In this document: in pieces, positions 6,533-14,604 of the stretch
Numbering within the stretch: the first letter of the stretch is position 1
Layout: each line of letters opens with the position of its first letter
NCBI GenBank assembly: GCA_002731985.1
Contig: PCCT01000100.1
Location: 1-14,604 of the forward strand
Origin: Nitrospinota bacterium
GTDB taxonomy: Bacteria; Nitrospinota; Nitrospinia; Nitrospinales; VA-1
Length of the DNA stretch: 14,604 nt
Direction: 5' to 3'
Notes under the pieces: model-generated
Seen by the model: only the letters and a program-made list of their open reading frames with translations
The model's database searches: none
Told to the model about the DNA's origin: nothing
Made by a program: the position numbers and the translations under genes

Positions 6533-7549
6533 CTAGATCACTTGCACTTCCAACTCCAGGGCGATGCCGAAGCGTTGCAGGATTGAACTGCTCATTTCTT
6601 GAGCGAGAAGCAAGATGTCCTCTCCTGAGGCCTGCCCCGGATTCACCAGCACCAACGCGTGTGCTTCTGATACCGCCGCACTGCCGCGCTGCCTGCCCTT
6701 CCAGCCTGCCTGCTCCAGCAACCAGGCGGCAGGAATCTTCACCAACTCATTGTCGTCTGTGTCAAATGAAGGCACATCGGGGTGCTCAGCCTGTAGCGCC
6801 TGGAATTTTTGCAGGGAAACCAGGGGATTCTTGAAGAAGCTGCCGGCATTGCCCTCGATGGTCGGGTCCGGGAGCTTGCTGCGCCGAATCAGGCAGATCA
6901 TGTCGAATACCTGCTGTGGGGTGGGATTATCGGTGTCCAGGGCGTCTCGCAGCGCCCGGTAGCCGACATTCGGCCGCCACTCGGTAGATAATTGCAGGGT
7001 GATATCGGTAATAATGAAGTGGCGTCCACGGGGCTGCTTGAACATACTATCCCGATAGCCGAATTCACAGGCACTGTTCTCGAAGCAGTGCCACTGGCCG
7101 GTGCGGGTATCCAGCGCGTTCAACTGCACCAGGAATTGCTCCAGTTCTACCCCGTAGGCACCGATGTTCTGGATCGGTGCTGCGCCCACAGTTCCCGGTA
7201 TAAGTGCAAGATTTTCAAGGCCATGGAAGCCTTTTTTAAGGCATTGTATAACAAATTCATGCCAGTTCTCACCGCAGGCCACCTTGACCAGGCCTGTGTC
7301 GTTGAGCCAGTCGATGCCTGGCCAATCCATTAGTAGTATCAGCCCGGAAAAGCCTTTCGAAAACAGTAGATTAGTGCCGCCGCCCAGGACCAGCACAGGC
7401 AGGTGATGCTGCTTCGAGTAGTCCAGTGCTGCACGCAGGTCTGCCGCGCCGGTAATCCTCGCGAAATGGGCCGCGGTGGCCGCAATCCCGAAGCTGTTAT
7501 AAGGCCCCAGGTCGACCTGCTGTTCAATTTCCAGTCGTGTGGTTTCCAC
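6533..7549 (-). CDS. murB: UDP-N-acetylenolpyruvoylglucosamine reductase
   Basis: A cytoplasmic flavoenzyme that reduces UDP-GlcNAc-enolpyruvate to UDP-MurNAc with NADPH, the second committed step of peptidoglycan precursor synthesis. The 338-residue type I (E. coli-like) form shows the FAD-binding loop GGGTN at 57-61, IPGTVGAAPIQNIGAYG at 117-133, the Y165/R166 pair in GYRDS, catalytic proton donor S237 in GNAGSFFKNP, and the C-terminal catalytic glutamate E334 four residues before the end. The start is GTG at 7547-7549, only 5 bp after the phosphatase stop, so it is the last gene of the envelope operon. The ribosome binding site is weak, so translational coupling to the upstream gene is likely. 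Confidence 0.96.
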   Translation of the reverse strand: METTRLEIEQQVDLGPYNSFGIAATAAHFARITGAADLRAALDYSKQHHLPVLVLGGGTNLLFSKGFSGLILLMDWPGIDWLNDTGLVKVACGENWHEFVIQCLKKGFHGLENLALIPGTVGAAPIQNIGAYGVELEQFLVQLNALDTRTGQWHCFENSACEFGYRDSMFKQPRGRHFIITDITLQLSTEWRPNVGYRALRDALDTDNPTPQQVFDMICLIRRSKLPDPTIEGNAGSFFKNPLVSLQKFQALQAEHPDVPSFDTDDNELVKIPAAWLLEQAGWKGRQRGSAAVSEAHALVLVNPGQASGEDILLLAQEMSSSILQRFGIALELEVQVI

Positions 7550-7554
7550 CGAGA

Positions 7555-8067
7555 CTAATCCGCAGCCTGGGCCGAGAAATGCTGCGCCTTAATGTGTTGC
7601 AGCAGCTGATCACAGGCTTCTTCGACGAGGTCCAGGACCTGCTCAAAGCCCTGCGAACCACTGTAATAGGGATCTGGTACAGACTCATTCTCGGCAGTGG
7701 CGTACTGCAGCAATAACTGCAACTTCCTCTGGTGGGCATCGGGGCAACTGTTTTTCAATTCCCGCAGATTGGTACGGTCCATGGCGAGGATATAGTCATA
7801 CATCTCGAAATCCTCCGGGCTCACCTGTCGCGCCCGCAATCCATCAATTCGATAGCCGCGACTGGCGGCTGCCTGCACGGCGCGTGCATCGGGAGATTCA
7901 CCGATATGCCAATCGCCGGTTCCTGCAGAATCGACTAGAATATTATCTTCTAACCCATTGCTTTGTATCAATTTGTAAAACACGCCATGAGCAGTAGGTG
8001 AGCGGCAAATGTTGCCCAGACACACCATGAGTACCTGGATTGTGGTGGCATTAGGCTGAGTTGTCAT
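7555..8067 (-). CDS. Low-molecular-weight protein tyrosine phosphatase
   Basis: A 170-residue cytoplasmic phosphatase of the LMW-PTP/arsenate reductase superfamily. The P-loop CLGNICRS has nucleophile C16 and R22 (C-X5-R), and the general acid D132 is in PDPYYSG. Both signatures are intact, so it should be active. Its natural substrate cannot be read from the sequence. Such enzymes often act on bacterial tyrosine kinases of polysaccharide export, but no kinase or wza-like gene is present here. It lies 12 bp after kdsB and 5 bp before murB, the same placement as in the Pseudomonas kdsB-ptpA-murB cluster. Confidence 0.93.
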   Translation of the reverse strand: MTTQPNATTIQVLMVCLGNICRSPTAHGVFYKLIQSNGLEDNILVDSAGTGDWHIGESPDARAVQAAASRGYRIDGLRARQVSPEDFEMYDYILAMDRTNLRELKNSCPDAHQRKLQLLLQYATAENESVPDPYYSGSQGFEQVLDLVEEACDQLLQHIKAQHFSAQAAD

Positions 8068-8079
8068 CGCGTACTGGCC

Positions 8080-8814
8080 CTAGCGGGATGCCAGCAAGGC
8101 ACGCACCGCCTCCAGATCTCGTTGCGTATCTATGCCCCCAGGAATCTGCTCGGTTGAAATCGCAACATGAATTCGAATGCCGTTGTACAGCGCCCGGAGT
8201 TGTTCCAGCTTTTCGGAGATTTCCAGCTCTGACGCGGGCCATTTCACGAACCGGTTCAACACCGCTACGCGATAAGCGTAGATGCCAACATGGCGAAAAC
8301 AGTTCTTGGCCGAAGCGCTGGCCTGGTGAGGGATGATCGCTCTACTGAAATACAGCGCCAGGCCATCCTTATCCATAACCACCTTGACGGCATGAGGGTC
8401 TGCAATCTCTTCCTGAGCGGTGATGACCTCACATAAGGTAGCAATACCCACTTGCGGATGTTGCTGCAGGTTGTCGGCGACCTGATTAATGGCAACCGGC
8501 GGCAGCAACGGCTCGTCGGCTTGTACATTCACCAGCACCTGCTCATCGGTCAACTTGAGTTGCTGCGCTACTTCCTGAATCCTGTCCGTTCCCGAGCGGT
8601 GTTCCGCCGAGGTCATGAATACGCTGGCACCAAAATCCTCCGCGACTTGCTTGATGCGTTCGTCATCGGTGGCGATATAGACCTGTTCTGCCCCACTGGC
8701 CATGGCCTGCTCATAGGTATGCTGCAGCATCGGCTTGCCGGCGATATCCAACAGCGGTTTGCCGGGAAGTCGGTTCGCTGCATAGCGGGCTGGAATGACA
8801 ACCGAGAAGGGCAT
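8080..8814 (-). CDS. kdsB: 3-deoxy-manno-octulosonate cytidylyltransferase (CMP-KDO synthetase)
   Basis: Activates KDO with CTP to CMP-KDO for transfer to lipid A, an essential cytoplasmic step of lipopolysaccharide inner-core synthesis. The 244 residues match the family. The nucleotide-binding N-terminus is VIPARYAANRLPGKPL (6-21), followed by IATDDERI (47-54) and the EHRSGTDRI stretch (71-79). The metal-binding aspartate is D100 in NVQADEP; the usual glycine before it is alanine here. A conserved HVGIYAYR and a C-terminal IPGGIDTQRDLE follow. Its ATG (8812-8814) shares one base with the TGA of the upstream trm112-like gene (TGATG), so the two are translationally coupled. Confidence 0.96.
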   Translation of the reverse strand: MPFSVVIPARYAANRLPGKPLLDIAGKPMLQHTYEQAMASGAEQVYIATDDERIKQVAEDFGASVFMTSAEHRSGTDRIQEVAQQLKLTDEQVLVNVQADEPLLPPVAINQVADNLQQHPQVGIATLCEVITAQEEIADPHAVKVVMDKDGLALYFSRAIIPHQASASAKNCFRHVGIYAYRVAVLNRFVKWPASELEISEKLEQLRALYNGIRIHVAISTEQIPGGIDTQRDLEAVRALLASR

Positions 8815-9002
8815 CAGTACTTTTCTCGCTCTTCCAAGCTTAGTTTTCTCGCCTCGTTTGCCAGCATTACCGGCACATCGTCTCTGATTGGATAGGCGAG
8901 CGCGTCGCCTTTACAGATGAGTTCATTGGCAGTCCTGTCATAGTGGAGCTCCCCCTTACAGGTGGGGCAAACCAAAATACTCAGGAGTTTCTTGTCCAGC
9001 AT
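8814..9002 (-). CDS. Trm112/YcaR-family small zinc-binding protein
   Basis: A 62-residue protein of the Trm112-like (UPF0434, E. coli YcaR) family. Cysteines C12 and C15 (CPTC) and C30 (LICKGD), followed by the [13 protein letters not shown] pattern, are characteristic and suggest zinc binding. The eukaryotic homologue activates methyltransferases; the role of the bacterial protein is not settled. The ATG at 9000-9002 has an AGGA ribosome binding site nearby. It lies between lpxK (13-bp gap) and kdsB (1-bp overlap), its usual place in many gammaproteobacteria. Confidence 0.92.
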   Translation of the reverse strand: MLDKKLLSILVCPTCKGELHYDRTANELICKGDALAYPIRDDVPVMLANEARKLSLEEREKY

Positions 9003-9015
9003 CGATTTTTCCTGC

Positions 9016-10038
9016 TTAGCTTGAGCTGTCTTTCGCCAGTACTTTTATCTTGCTTACAAAATCATTAAGGAATTCAGCAGGCAGTACAAGCTCAGTGGAT
9101 AAATACCAGTAATTATTGCGCGCGAAAGATCGACATTTTACCGCATCCTTTTCCGTCATGACGACAGGTTGATGCTCATCAATTCCCCGAGACTGGAAGT
9201 CCTCGTCAGTGAACAAATGGTGATCCGGGAAGCTGAATGGTTGCATGGGGTAAGGTAACTTTTCAAGCAGGTCATAAAACCGCTGAGGATTGCCGATCGC
9301 CGATACGGCCTGTAGCGTATTACCTATATTAAACGGTGCGCCGCCAAAGGGTCGTTTTTCACCAGTGACCAGGTTGATTAGGAATTTTGGTTCAAGCCGC
9401 ATCGGGATAGCACCACTCAAGTTATCCAGTGGGGCCGAATCTGCACCGTTGACTACGACGAAATCCACCTGCTTAAGGCGACTTATGGGCTCGCGTAAGG
9501 GACCGGCCGGAAGGCACATGCCATTGCCAAACAGTCGTTGCCCATCGATAACACAAACCTCGAGCTGCCGAGCTAGACGATAGTGCTGCAATCCATCATC
9601 GCTTAGTACGACATCGACATCTGATTTAGCAAGCAGATGTTCGAGAGCCGCCACCCGGTCCGGATCAATAACCAGTGGACAACCGGTTTTCTCCACCAGC
9701 AATAAGGCTTCATCTCCACATTCGGCAACTTTGCAGTTAGTGGCGACTAACAAGGGGTAACTGGCACTCTTACCGCCATAACCCCTGCTAATGATGCCCG
9801 GTGTCAAACCATTTGCCCGTAACTGATTTGCCAGTGTGGCCAGCAATGGCGTCTTGCCGGTGCCTCCTACGGCGATATTACCGATTATAACAACCGCTAT
9901 CTGTCTAGACGGCGGTCGACGATTTCGCTCTTGTTGCCTGCGACGCAGTCTTGCGAGTAACTGAAACACGACTGAAACTAGCCACAACAAAATTAACCAT
10001 CTCGACTTCTTATACCATGCTAACTCAAGAAAGTTCAT
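9016..10038 (-). CDS. lpxK: Tetraacyldisaccharide 4'-kinase
   Basis: Phosphorylates the 4' position of the tetraacyldisaccharide-1-phosphate to give lipid IVA, on the cytoplasmic face of the inner membrane. The 340 residues include a hydrophobic membrane-associating N-terminus (about 14-28) followed by a basic stretch, the P-loop VGGTGKTP at 57-64, SRGYGG at 84-89 and the family motif DDGLQHYRL at 147-155. It begins with an ATG overlapping the msbA stop by 4 bp (ATGA) and is followed after 13 bp by the trm112-like gene. Its coupling to msbA links lipid A synthesis to lipid A export, a common arrangement. Confidence 0.96.
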   Translation of the reverse strand: MNFLELAWYKKSRWLILLWLVSVVFQLLARLRRRQQERNRRPPSRQIAVVIIGNIAVGGTGKTPLLATLANQLRANGLTPGIISRGYGGKSASYPLLVATNCKVAECGDEALLLVEKTGCPLVIDPDRVAALEHLLAKSDVDVVLSDDGLQHYRLARQLEVCVIDGQRLFGNGMCLPAGPLREPISRLKQVDFVVVNGADSAPLDNLSGAIPMRLEPKFLINLVTGEKRPFGGAPFNIGNTLQAVSAIGNPQRFYDLLEKLPYPMQPFSFPDHHLFTDEDFQSRGIDEHQPVVMTEKDAVKCRSFARNNYWYLSTELVLPAEFLNDFVSKIKVLAKDSSS

Positions 10039-11816
10039 TCAGGATTCGCCGACCCGTTCTCCGAGAATTGAATTTTATGAAGCCTGGCATACTGACCTTT
10101 CCCGGCAAGCAGTTCTGCGTGAGTACCAGACTCTACAATGCGCCCCCGCTCCATCACCAGGATTAAGTCCGCATTCTCGATGGTCGACAGCCGATGCGCA
10201 ATCACAAAGGTAGTGCGCCCCTGAATCAAGGTTTGCAGTGCTGCCTGGATGTGCTGTTCTGATTCGGAATCCAGGGCCGAAGTTGCCTCATCGAAAATAA
10301 GAATGGGAGTGTCTTTCAATAATGCTCGGGCAATGGCGATGCGTTGCCGCTGCCCTCCTGATAACAGGCTGGCATCATCGCCAACCTGGGAGTCCAATCC
10401 ATCGGGAAGCTGCTCAATAAATTCCATGGCATGCGCGTTAGTTGCTGCCTCAAGAATCTTGTCGCGATCCTGCTGCTCGTCACCATCTCCATAGGCGATG
10501 TTCTCAGCGACCGTCCCATTAAAAAGCACGACCTGCTGTGTCACCAGCGAAATATGGTGGCGCAAGTTCTCCAGCTTGAATTGCTTTATAGAAGTGCCAT
10601 CGAGGCTAATCTCACCTTCGACATAATCATAGAAACGCGGTATCAGACTGACCAACGTGGATTTGCCACTTCCTGATTTACCAACCAGGGCGATTGTTTG
10701 GCCAGGTTCAGCATTGAAGCTTATATTGTCCAAAGCTACCGCCTTATCGTGGTAAGCGAAGTTAACATGCTTGAACTCAATGTGTCCTCTAGCCCGCCCT
10801 ATGCAATGAGTACCCACATCTATTTCTGCCTGTTCATCCAATAGCGAGAAGATACTGAAAGCCGCGGACATACCTCGTTGTATAACAGAATTCACCTGGG
10901 TCAACTGGCGAATCGGTTTAGCCAGCATTGCAGCAGCACTGAGAAAGGCTACAAAATTCCCCGAAGTCTTATCGACAAAAAATCCCGGCGACATCGCCAA
11001 CCATACCAGCAAGGCCAAAGCCATGCTGACGATCAATTGCACTAAGGGCGTACTGGCACTTCGGGTCAACACCATCTTCATGTTCTGGCGCCGGTTTCGT
11101 TCGCTTGCAGCTGATAATTTGTTACTAACAAAATCTTCTGCACTGAAGGTACGAACAACGCGATGCCCCTTTATCGTCTCGTTGGTAATCTGGGTGACCT
11201 CACCCATAGAATCCTGGATTTGTGTGCTATAGCGCCTGAATCGTTTTGATGCCAGTGAGACGATCTTCCCAACTAGAGGTGCGATAATCAGAAACGTCAG
11301 GCTAAGCTGCCAGTCGATGATCATTATAAAAATAATCAATCCAATGACTGTTAGCCCTTCCCTGAATATGACAGCGACTGCATTGCTTGCTGCACCGGCA
11401 ATTTGGCTAACATCATAGGTAAGTTTGGAAACTAACTTGCCGGAGGTGCTCTTATCAAAATAGGCGGCCGGCAATTCAACGAGATGATCAATTAGCTCAC
11501 AGCGAAGCTTATGCATGATGTGGTTGGCCAGAAGCGCAATAGAATAACTTCCCATGAAGCCACCGATGCCGCGCACCAGCACAATGACTATGCACAACAG
11601 TGGGCTGAGTATTCTGAGTTCTTCATAATTCTCGCTATTAATAGCATCCACAGTCCAGCCGAGCCACCAGGTTGACCAGGGGGCTGTCACCGCAAAAATG
11701 ATATATCCGAGCAAACTGCACAGAAAGATTAATCTATAATCGTGCACATAGCGAAACAGGCGCTTGTAAAGCGGCCAGCCCTGATAGCTTGGATCTATAT
11801 GCTTATTTTTTGCCAT
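10035..11816 (-). CDS. msbA: Lipid A export ATP-binding/permease protein MsbA
   Basis: A homodimeric ABC exporter that flips lipid A-core across the inner membrane. With ATG at 11814-11816 it has 593 residues, close to E. coli MsbA (582). The transmembrane domain covers about 1-325, with clear hydrophobic segments near 28-48, 70-88, 145-180 and 255-280. The nucleotide-binding domain has Walker A GKSGSGKST (about 379-387), signature LSGGQRQ (485-491), Walker B ILIFDEA (505-511) and the H-loop histidine at 541. The frame is open 12 codons further to a TTG at 11852 inside exbD; I prefer the ATG, 7 bp after the exbD stop, though neither has a convincing ribosome binding site. Sequence similarity along the whole length favours MsbA over a generic multidrug exporter, and the lpxK overlap supports this. 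Confidence 0.94.
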   Translation of the reverse strand: MAKNKHIDPSYQGWPLYKRLFRYVHDYRLIFLCSLLGYIIFAVTAPWSTWWLGWTVDAINSENYEELRILSPLLCIVIVLVRGIGGFMGSYSIALLANHIMHKLRCELIDHLVELPAAYFDKSTSGKLVSKLTYDVSQIAGAASNAVAVIFREGLTVIGLIIFIMIIDWQLSLTFLIIAPLVGKIVSLASKRFRRYSTQIQDSMGEVTQITNETIKGHRVVRTFSAEDFVSNKLSAASERNRRQNMKMVLTRSASTPLVQLIVSMALALLVWLAMSPGFFVDKTSGNFVAFLSAAAMLAKPIRQLTQVNSVIQRGMSAAFSIFSLLDEQAEIDVGTHCIGRARGHIEFKHVNFAYHDKAVALDNISFNAEPGQTIALVGKSGSGKSTLVSLIPRFYDYVEGEISLDGTSIKQFKLENLRHHISLVTQQVVLFNGTVAENIAYGDGDEQQDRDKILEAATNAHAMEFIEQLPDGLDSQVGDDASLLSGGQRQRIAIARALLKDTPILIFDEATSALDSESEQHIQAALQTLIQGRTTFVIAHRLSTIENADLILVMERGRIVESGTHAELLAGKGQYARLHKIQFSENGSANPE

Positions 11817-11823
11817 GGGGGGA

Positions 11824-12267
11824 TTAGTTGGGAGCGATTGCTGGCTGCTCAACTTCCTCGGGTCGCTGTGTAGCGATACTCAGTCGTGTAAAACCAGACT
11901 GTCCGATTGCACCCATCGCGGTGACAACAGACTGGTGACTCGCTTCTGCATCGGCTATCAATAGAATTGGCAAATTTAAATCTCCCCCGGATTCCAATTC
12001 CAAACCTCGCATCAGTGTTTCTATTCTACCATTTACCAAAGCCCGTCCATTGATGGCATAAGTGCCTTCACGTGCAACGACTATCTCGAGTTGAGTGGGC
12101 TGACTCTCTGTCAGTTCCGCATCGGCTTGCGGCAGGTTTGCCAGCAGTCGAGTCTCTCGAGAGAAGGTCGTGGTAACCATGAAAAAAATCAATAACAGGA
12201 ACACCACATCAATAAGCGGCGTGATATTGATGGCTAATTCTTCCCGGGCGGTTCGCTTGAACTTCAA
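11824..12267 (-). CDS. exbD: ExbD/TolR-family proton channel subunit
   Basis: The single-spanning partner of ExbB in a proton-motive-force-driven motor. It has 147 residues: a short cytoplasmic N-terminus, one transmembrane helix (about 15-36) containing the essential aspartate D20 in ITPLIDVVF, then a periplasmic domain. The start appears to be TTG (12265-12267): it gives the MKFKR...ELAINITPLID N-terminus typical of the family, an AGG lies 8 bp upstream, and no ATG is available. It follows exbB after 42 bp and is 7 bp from the preferred msbA start. It is not next to tonB or tolA, so TonB or Tol partnership cannot be assumed. Confidence 0.92.
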   Translation of the reverse strand: MKFKRTAREELAINITPLIDVVFLLLIFFMVTTTFSRETRLLANLPQADAELTESQPTQLEIVVAREGTYAINGRALVNGRIETLMRGLELESGGDLNLPILLIADAEASHQSVVTAMGAIGQSGFTRLSIATQRPEEVEQPAIAPN

Positions 12268-12309
12268 TTCAATTGCCTAAGCTGCTGTCAGTCTGAAGTC
12301 TGTTCATCC

Positions 12310-12930
12310 CTACTTCACCTCAACCTCGCGGTCGCTGTGCAACGCATCGACCAGTTTGATGGATTCCAGCTCGAGATTCAGCACCAGCGATTCGACTCTT
12401 CGCATGAAGAAGCGATGCGCTATATAGGTTGGAATGGCGACAGTTAAACCGGCGGCGGTCGTTATCAGGGCCTCGGAAATCCCTCCAGCCAGGGCGTTAG
12501 CATTGCCAGTACCCTGTAGCATGATCTCACTGAATACCCGAATCATACCGACTACCGTACCCAATAACCCCAACAGCGGCGTAATCGCGGCAATCGTTCC
12601 GAGCGTACTCAGATAGCGTTCTATGTCATGTATGACCTTTGCTGCCGCCTGCTCGATACCGTCAATCATGGCTTGTCTGCCGTATTTCGAGCTGAGCAAA
12701 CCCGCCGCCAGTATCTGACCGAGGGGTGAAGACAATCTAAGCTCACGCAATTTTGTGGAGTCGAGCTGATTGTTCTTCAGCCAGGTCCAGACTTGGGCTA
12801 AAACGTATTTTGGAGTGATGCGGGCAGCACTCAGTGTCCAAAACCTTTCGATAACGATAGCGATGGCCACAATGGAACATAGGATAATTGGCAACATGAG
12901 CCAACCCCCTGCACTGACAATTTCAACCAC
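12310..12930 (-). CDS. exbB: ExbB/TolQ/MotA-family proton channel subunit
   Basis: A 206-residue inner-membrane protein with three predicted helices: about 8-28, about 108-133, and about 152-172. The core motif LGTIAAITPLLGLLGTVVGMI (110-130) and ISEALITTAAGLTVAIP (151-167) are family hallmarks. I place the start at GTG 12928-12930 rather than the longer frame to GTG 12954. GGAGG lies 6-7 bp before the inner GTG, and the resulting N-terminus (VEIVSAGGWLMLP) matches relatives. It is the first intact gene of the envelope operon, 125 bp after the comEC stop. A small palindrome (GGTTA, 3-nt gap, TAACC, 12959-12971) lies just upstream and might be a regulatory site. Confidence 0.92.
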   Translation of the reverse strand: MVEIVSAGGWLMLPIILCSIVAIAIVIERFWTLSAARITPKYVLAQVWTWLKNNQLDSTKLRELRLSSPLGQILAAGLLSSKYGRQAMIDGIEQAAAKVIHDIERYLSTLGTIAAITPLLGLLGTVVGMIRVFSEIMLQGTGNANALAGGISEALITTAAGLTVAIPTYIAHRFFMRRVESLVLNLELESIKLVDALHSDREVEVK

Positions 12931-13055
12931 GCGTTTCCTCCGTTCAATCGGCACGATAGGTTACCATAACCGCGCACTACCGCTGTAATACTGAACCACT
13001 GGAATAAGACTAGCCCGCTGTAGTACAAGTATCGGCACTAATTGATTTTAACTGA

Positions 13056-14604
13056 CTAGCGCCAATAGCGCGGATATTGCTTTCGATAGCTCACGACACG
13101 GGGGTTTCGGACACCTGGCAACAGGTGAAAACTGAGCATACCGGTCTGAAAAGTGGTCAGTGTTTCTGTGCCAAATTCAGTGTAGCGGGACACGATACTT
13201 TCCGCAGGATGACCGAAACTATTCCGGTAGCCCGTGGAAAAAACCACAAATGTGGGTTGTAGCCGCTTGATGAAGGCGTAGCTCGAGGAGCTGGTACTGC
13301 CATGATGAGGCGCCAGCACGATATCACTCTGCAGTTCCTCCCCGTAGCGCAGCGCCAGAGCACGTTCGACCGGGGCCTCGATATCACCCGGTAGCATGAT
13401 GCTGTGTTCACCGAGGCGACTTGCAGTACACAGGAATTGTTATTGGCGCTCATGGGCTTTGCCGTGGGATGCAGAAAACTGAATGCCACCCCGTCCTATG
13501 TCCAACTCTGGCCGGCAACACAGAATTCGGCGCCCTGTTGAAAATCCGTCACAGATTCGCTGCCATAGCGCCGGCCAACCGGCAGCGCCGCCATGATTCC
13601 AGGGATGCCACCCGCGTGGTCGGTGTCGCCATGGCTGACTATCAATGCATCGAGACTCTCTATATCGAGATGCTTTAGCACTGGCACCACCACCGATCTC
13701 CCCAGGTTAGACTCGGCATCTTCACCGGCGCCGGTATCTTAAACCAACGCATGATTGGGGGTTTGCAGAATCACCGCCAAACCCTGATCGACATCCAGCA
13801 CATGCAGCCACAATGATGGAGCATCCACGGGGGACGTAGCCGGCAGGAAGACCGACAACAATAGCGGCAGCGCCAAGTAGCGGTAGGTTCTGCTTACTGG
13901 CAGCAGCAGTACCAGCACACCGAGGATGGCTGCCAGCAAGGTCGGAGTATTCAAAGAAGTCAGCTGCAATAGAGCCCACTGACCCCCTGCGGCGACCAGC
14001 TGCTCCATAATCCCGAACAGCAAATTCAGAATGTGGTCCACCCATTGCAGTAGTAGTGTTACCACCTGCGGCAGCGGATACGCCAACAGCAAGGCAAGCA
14101 AACAGAGTGGCACCACCACAAATCCTACCAAGGGGATTGCCAGCATATTGATCAATGGAGCCATCAGGCTGACCTGCTGCGTCCAGAAAATCAGGGGGAC
14201 CAGCAGACCCAGAAAAATGATTAGCTGTGGCTTAACAAACCTCTGCAACAACCTGACTGAGTGCTGAGAGTTAACTTCAAAGTCCCGGATTGGCGGATTA
14301 CTAGTTACGCAACACAATAAGACTCCAACAGCAACAAATGAGATCCAGAAGCCCGCCGTCATTGCGGCCAATGGATTCAATGTCAGAATACAGCTCAATG
14401 CCACAATGAAACGCAACGACACCGGGCTTGGCCGCTGGCTCAAGTAAGCAGACATGAAGATGACAATCATGATAAAGGCGCGCTGCGTGGGTAGCGTAAA
14501 ACCTGCCAGAAGGGCGTACAGCAGCGCCGCGCAAGCGGCAAGTTTCTGGCGAGGCAGCCTGCCGCTCACACCCGGACTTAACCAGAGAAGCGCACTCACC
14601 AACC
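13056..14604 (-). pseudogene. comEC: comEC/rec2 DNA-uptake channel, disrupted in its C-terminal domain, 5' end outside window
   Basis: ComEC forms the inner-membrane channel for single-stranded DNA in natural transformation. From the right edge to 13742 the frame is open and encodes the hydrophobic competence domain (for example TLPTQRAFIMI, and LAAMTAGFWISFVAVGV) and the start of the metallo-beta-lactamase-like domain (LHVLDVDQGLAV). A TAA at 13739-13741 falls where relatives have the tyrosine of YDTG. The same frame continues with SHGDTDHAGG (the HxDxDH motif) until a TAG at 13496-13498, replacing the second tryptophan expected in a WxWDGV-like stretch. It continues to FLHP and SCVLQVAS. 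A one-base shift near 13410-13416 then moves coding to another frame, which carries LPGDIE, LAPHHGSTSSSS and FGHP through to a normal C-terminus and TAG at 13056-13058. Three independent lesions indicate a real but recent pseudogene. A truncated membrane protein could still be made. Confidence 0.9.

Noticed and set aside
10035..11852. Longer msbA starting at TTG 11852 inside exbD
   Set aside because: The purine-rich stretch before the TTG is too close to serve as a ribosome binding site, and the ATG at 11816 gives a length nearer the family's.
13056..13742. Treating the open frames at 13496-13693, 13157-13489 and 13056-13397 as separate small genes
   Set aside because: Read in order they give consecutive ComEC C-terminal motifs; two lie in the same frame as the upstream comEC part, separated only by stop codons.
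13056..13742. Programmed frameshift or stop-codon readthrough in comEC
   Set aside because: Two different stops (TAA, TAG) and a shift without a slippery heptamer are better explained by mutation. No recoding structure is visible.

Overview
The window looks like chromosomal DNA of a gammaproteobacterium. Two gene neighbourhoods typical of that class lie side by side. The first, read on the minus strand, is gacA/uvrY - uvrC - pgsA - tRNA-Gly(GCC) - tRNA-Cys(GCA) - tRNA-Leu(UAA), the same order as E. coli uvrY-uvrC-pgsA-glyW-cysT-leuZ. The second is comEC - exbB - exbD - msbA - lpxK - trm112-like - kdsB - low-molecular-weight phosphatase - murB, an envelope and lipopolysaccharide cluster of the kind found in Pseudomonas and related marine lineages, here with msbA inside it. 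Everything right of about 2.3 kb is on the minus strand. I cannot name a genus.

Positions 1-2324 are the end of an integrated element. The DNA is visibly AT-rich. It carries a tyrosine recombinase (1006-2211) starting 113 bp beyond the 3' end of tRNA-Leu, and a convergent gene for a small secreted protein I do not recognise (331-966). The tRNA-Leu 3' end is the probable attachment site, and the other end of the element lies left of the window. Between integrase and tRNA are a tandem 9-bp repeat with 11-bp period (candidate integrase arm sites) and AT-rich palindromes.

Positions 2325-3057 hold the three tRNA genes and a good candidate stable-RNA promoter with a GC-rich discriminator (3003-3030). 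The Cys-Leu spacer carries two perfect hairpins with 3-nt loops. I see no terminator after tRNA-Leu, so tRNA transcripts may run on into the integrase gene.

Positions 3058-6339 hold pgsA (phosphatidylglycerophosphate synthase), uvrC (excision nuclease) and the GacA/UvrY response regulator. Positions 6533-12930 hold a tight operon, with overlapping or nearly touching genes from exbD to murB, covering lipid A-core flipping (MsbA), lipid A 4'-phosphorylation (LpxK), CMP-KDO synthesis (KdsB) and a peptidoglycan precursor step (MurB), led by an ExbB/ExbD proton-channel pair.

The right end (13056 to the edge) is comEC, the DNA-uptake channel gene. Its membrane part is open, but the metallo-beta-lactamase-like part is broken by two in-frame stops and one frameshift, although the coding signal continues to the normal C-terminus. 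It is annotated as a recent pseudogene. I did not find a clearly undescribed system. The most unusual items are the decaying comEC, the replacement of DNA behind the tRNA operon by the island, and the unrecognised secreted cargo protein.
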